This document shows, one piece after another, positions 61,590 to 64,000 of a stretch of DNA of 64,000 bases (position 1 is the first letter of the stretch; each line of letters begins with the position of its first letter). The stretch is from contig SSBO01000002.1 of the NCBI GenBank assembly GCA_005281725.1, positions 634,902 to 698,901 on the forward strand, read 5' to 3'. The notes under the pieces were generated by a model that saw nothing but the letters and a program-made list of their open reading frames with translations, did no database searches and was not told where the DNA came from. The DNA comes from Wuchereria bancrofti. Lineage: Eukaryota; Nematoda; Chromadorea; Rhabditida; Onchocercidae. A program made the position numbers and the translations under genes.

Positions 61590-63844
61590 GTGAATTCATT
61601 TTTTTTTTTTTTTTTTTTATAACAACAATATTATTATAAATAATCAGCAACACTGTTTACTTCATATATTAAAATTAGGTGAATGAAAATATCAATTATT
61701 TGATATCATTTACTGTTATTAGCTTAATCATTATTCTCACTATTATCACCATTATTATTTAATACCACAGTTCGCTTTATCTATTTTATTTTCACTTTCT
61801 TTCTGATAATATTCTATCATTTCGAATGTTCTCTCTTCCTCTTTTCCTTTTTTTATATTATCATAGTCAAAATCAAACTATATTACAAAAAATTGAGATA
61901 AGATGTTTTATACCCTTTTTAATTAATGTATTTATTACAAATTGTTTTGTTGTCACTCATTTCATATAATTATTGAATAAGTGGCAAAAGTTTAAATTTA
62001 AAAAGGAAATTTTTCAGTCATACGTTTAAGTGTTTAGCAAATGAAATGGAAAAGATGACATTTTCCAAATATTGGGTTGTTGTGATAAGCACAAAAGATG
62101 AATCATCGTTATGTGGTAGAATTTTATCAACCATTAATCATACTTAAACTAAAATGAAAAAAGTTGCTCATTTCAAGAAGGAAGTAAAATAGGGAAACAG
62201 TTATGTGGTAACAATTATACTAGCTTTTATAATTATAATTAGATTTTACTTATTATTTTAGCAACAAATGTATGAATGAAAACGATTGATTTGTCACTAT
62301 GATTGATAGTGTCATGCATAATGATCATTTAGTAGTGTTGGATTTCTTTTTTAAGTTTTTAGTTAGTGGTTTCAGCCATCAAAGTGTTCAGTCCAGATTT
62401 TTTTTTTAATTTGCTTTTTTTTTTCTTTCTATATTTTAAAATTAATAATGAAAATAACTAAATAATGCAGTTCGAAAACTATCGCAGTAGACTGACCATT
62501 TGTTAAAAATATGGCAAACTTTTAATTTTTCAGCATTTTATAGCTCAATGTATGTTTCATTATGCAGGTAAGGAAATATTTCCAAGTTTCTATCAAAATT
62601 CTGTTTGCAAATTAACGTTTAAAATTTAAAAAGTTTAAAATTTGACAAAATTTTCTACAAGAAAAAATGCTGCATTGCAAATTTAATAACCATTGCATGT
62701 GCACATATATGTTTACGTGCGTGTATGGTTTGCGCATGTTTCTTATTTTCTTACTTGCAGTTTGATCAGATAGTGGTTTCCACTGAATTACGAAATAGAG
62801 CGATCAGTTGACAATAGTCAACTCTTAGCATACTGATATTAAAAGATTATTGATCCGTTTTAATTTGACGTGCCATTTCTTCAAGTAAAAGTTTAGAAAT
62901 TTTGAAGTAGACGTGACTTAAAATTGCTGGTAATTACTTTCCTTTCTGTTTTGATCTGATCATTTGAGATATGTATTGCATTTGTGATGTCGATTAAAAA
63001 ATTACCATTCATTCATTTAAAAGGTAATTTACTTTCCTGAAAACTGAGGAAAATGTAAAGTTACTCACAAATAGAATCGCAATGCGTCGGTCTTTATAGG
63101 GTCACAATGAGCAAATACTTTTGTTATGCAACAAGTTCAATGTTTCTTGTAGTTTAAATTTAGTTCTTTTTGCAATAAAGGAAGATTTTAACTTTACTGC
63201 CAGCAGATAAATGTAACATCTGTAGCTGTCAACAAGCAAGAATTATGTCTTGTATTTCAGGTGAAATTTTGGGATCTCGAATACAGCAAAGTCATCTGCT
63301 ACCAACAGTAGACATTTGAGTGCGCATCCAACAATTGATACATTAGTACATTTTTTATTTTTTTGAAGTACACCAGTAGATTTTTTATCGGATAAGCAAC
63401 ACCTAATATTGACAAGCAGAATTTTGCAAGTGCACAACATCCAGTAGTTTCAATATTGCAAACTTCTAGCAGATCCTAATATCGATTTGGATCTATGTTT
63501 GTCGAAACACAAAAATAGATGAAGTATCTCTCAAACAACTAAGGTATGGAAAAAAGAAAAGAAACCAAGTTGACAAGATTAAATAATATTAAAGCAGCTA
63601 GGAAGTACAGCTGAACATTTGAAAATGATTAGTAAAATGGACTAAGGTTGACATGTGGAAATTTTATGTATTCATTACTTCATGTATTCATTTATGTGGG
63701 CAAGAATTCAACATCCGGGAGTGAAAATTTATTTTTTGATAAACACTAAGAAAAACACTATAAGTTCTATCAACTCAGTGACATGATTTTAAATGAATAA
63801 TAATTATGTGAAGAATTTTTACAAAAACACTATAGGTTCTATCA
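61590..63844. other. AT-rich right flank, no gene seen
   Basis: It contains a ~23-base T run near 61597-61620. The minus-strand frame 63243-63440 has no splice or start support. A direct repeat AAAACACTATAAGTTCTATCA (one copy with G for A) lies at ~63752 and ~63823. Confidence 0.4.
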
Positions 63845-63955
63845 ATGATTTTTAAAAATTGTTCAAGAGTCGCCTATTGCTATAGTCCTTGTGCGATACA
63901 TTGTCTTTATCGTCGTCAAAAATGCGATGACCAATGTTACCAAAAAGCAAAGTGA
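63845..63955 (+). CDS. Possible small Cys-rich exon or peptide
   Basis: A 36-codon frame begins MIFKNCSRVAYCYSPC and has six cysteines spaced C-x6-C-x3-C-x3-C-x6-C-x3-C before its TGA. Such regular spacing is unusual in this AT-rich setting. There is no signal peptide, and I cannot see partner exons, because the window ends 45 bp downstream and the left flank is AT-rich. It may be a C-terminal exon of a secreted protein or chance. Confidence 0.2.
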   Translation: MIFKNCSRVAYCYSPCAIHCLYRRQKCDDQCYQKAK

Positions 63956-64000
63956 TACCATAAAATTCAGACGTTCCTTCATCATTGCAATACGCACTTC

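Noticed and set aside
1..64000. tRNA, rRNA, CRISPR arrays, intact transposons with reverse transcriptase or transposase
   Set aside because: I looked for conserved tRNA box B, rRNA cores, regular spacers and RT/transposase motifs by eye and found none that I can support.

Overview
The window is nuclear DNA of a nematode, most likely a spirurid/filarial (clade III) species. The evidence is strongly AT-rich DNA with poly-A/T tracts, genes split into short exons with consensus TTTCAG acceptors, a clear CED-4 orthologue, nematode-type tyrosinases with C-terminal ShKT domains, an MSP-domain protein, and an exact match to the 22-nt nematode spliced leader SL1. The species cannot be named from the sequence alone. 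No rRNA, tRNA, CRISPR array or bacterial-type operon was seen.

Layout. 1-5667: no intact gene. Bases ~370-3785 are a mosaic of shortened copies of sequence found further right, in the same order (~7350-7695, ~12043-12240, ~18665-20773, ~58397-59130). A single N at 3036 marks the last junction. 5668-7214 (+): small protein with three sushi/CCP domains. 8860-13788 (+): complete ten-exon CED-4 gene. 14636-14720 (-): SL1 sequence followed by a GT. 16974-18741 (+): MSP-domain protein with a C-terminal membrane anchor, VAP-like. 19485-22597 (+): unidentified Cys-rich protein ending in a three-finger-like CCCxxDxC motif. 24590-29843 and 38524-43363 (-): tandem tyrosinase paralogues, eleven exons each, with almost the same intron positions and two ShKT domains each. 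43364-53229: a long gene-poor stretch with one weak coding candidate. 53244-54860 (+): a GC-richer C2H2 zinc-finger gene. 56450-58860: a degenerate ~55-60 bp minisatellite dense in TGCATG. 61081-61589 (+): a decayed membrane-protein pseudogene with two in-frame TGA codons.

How the parts relate. The two tyrosinases probably act in phenol oxidation or cross-linking of cuticle or eggshell, by family knowledge. CED-4 is the apoptosome adaptor. The MSP/VAP-like protein is probably an ER contact-site protein. Five genes have an unpaired TTTCAG-type acceptor 5-30 nt upstream of their ATG, as expected for SL trans-splicing. The most unusual observations are the colinear internally deleted duplication at the left edge, the SL1 sequence without a recognisable Sm site, three GC-AG introns in the tyrosinase pair where the paralogue has GT, the Asn in the CED-4 Walker B motif, and the TGCATG array. 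All gene models were built by hand from splice motifs and reading-frame continuity.
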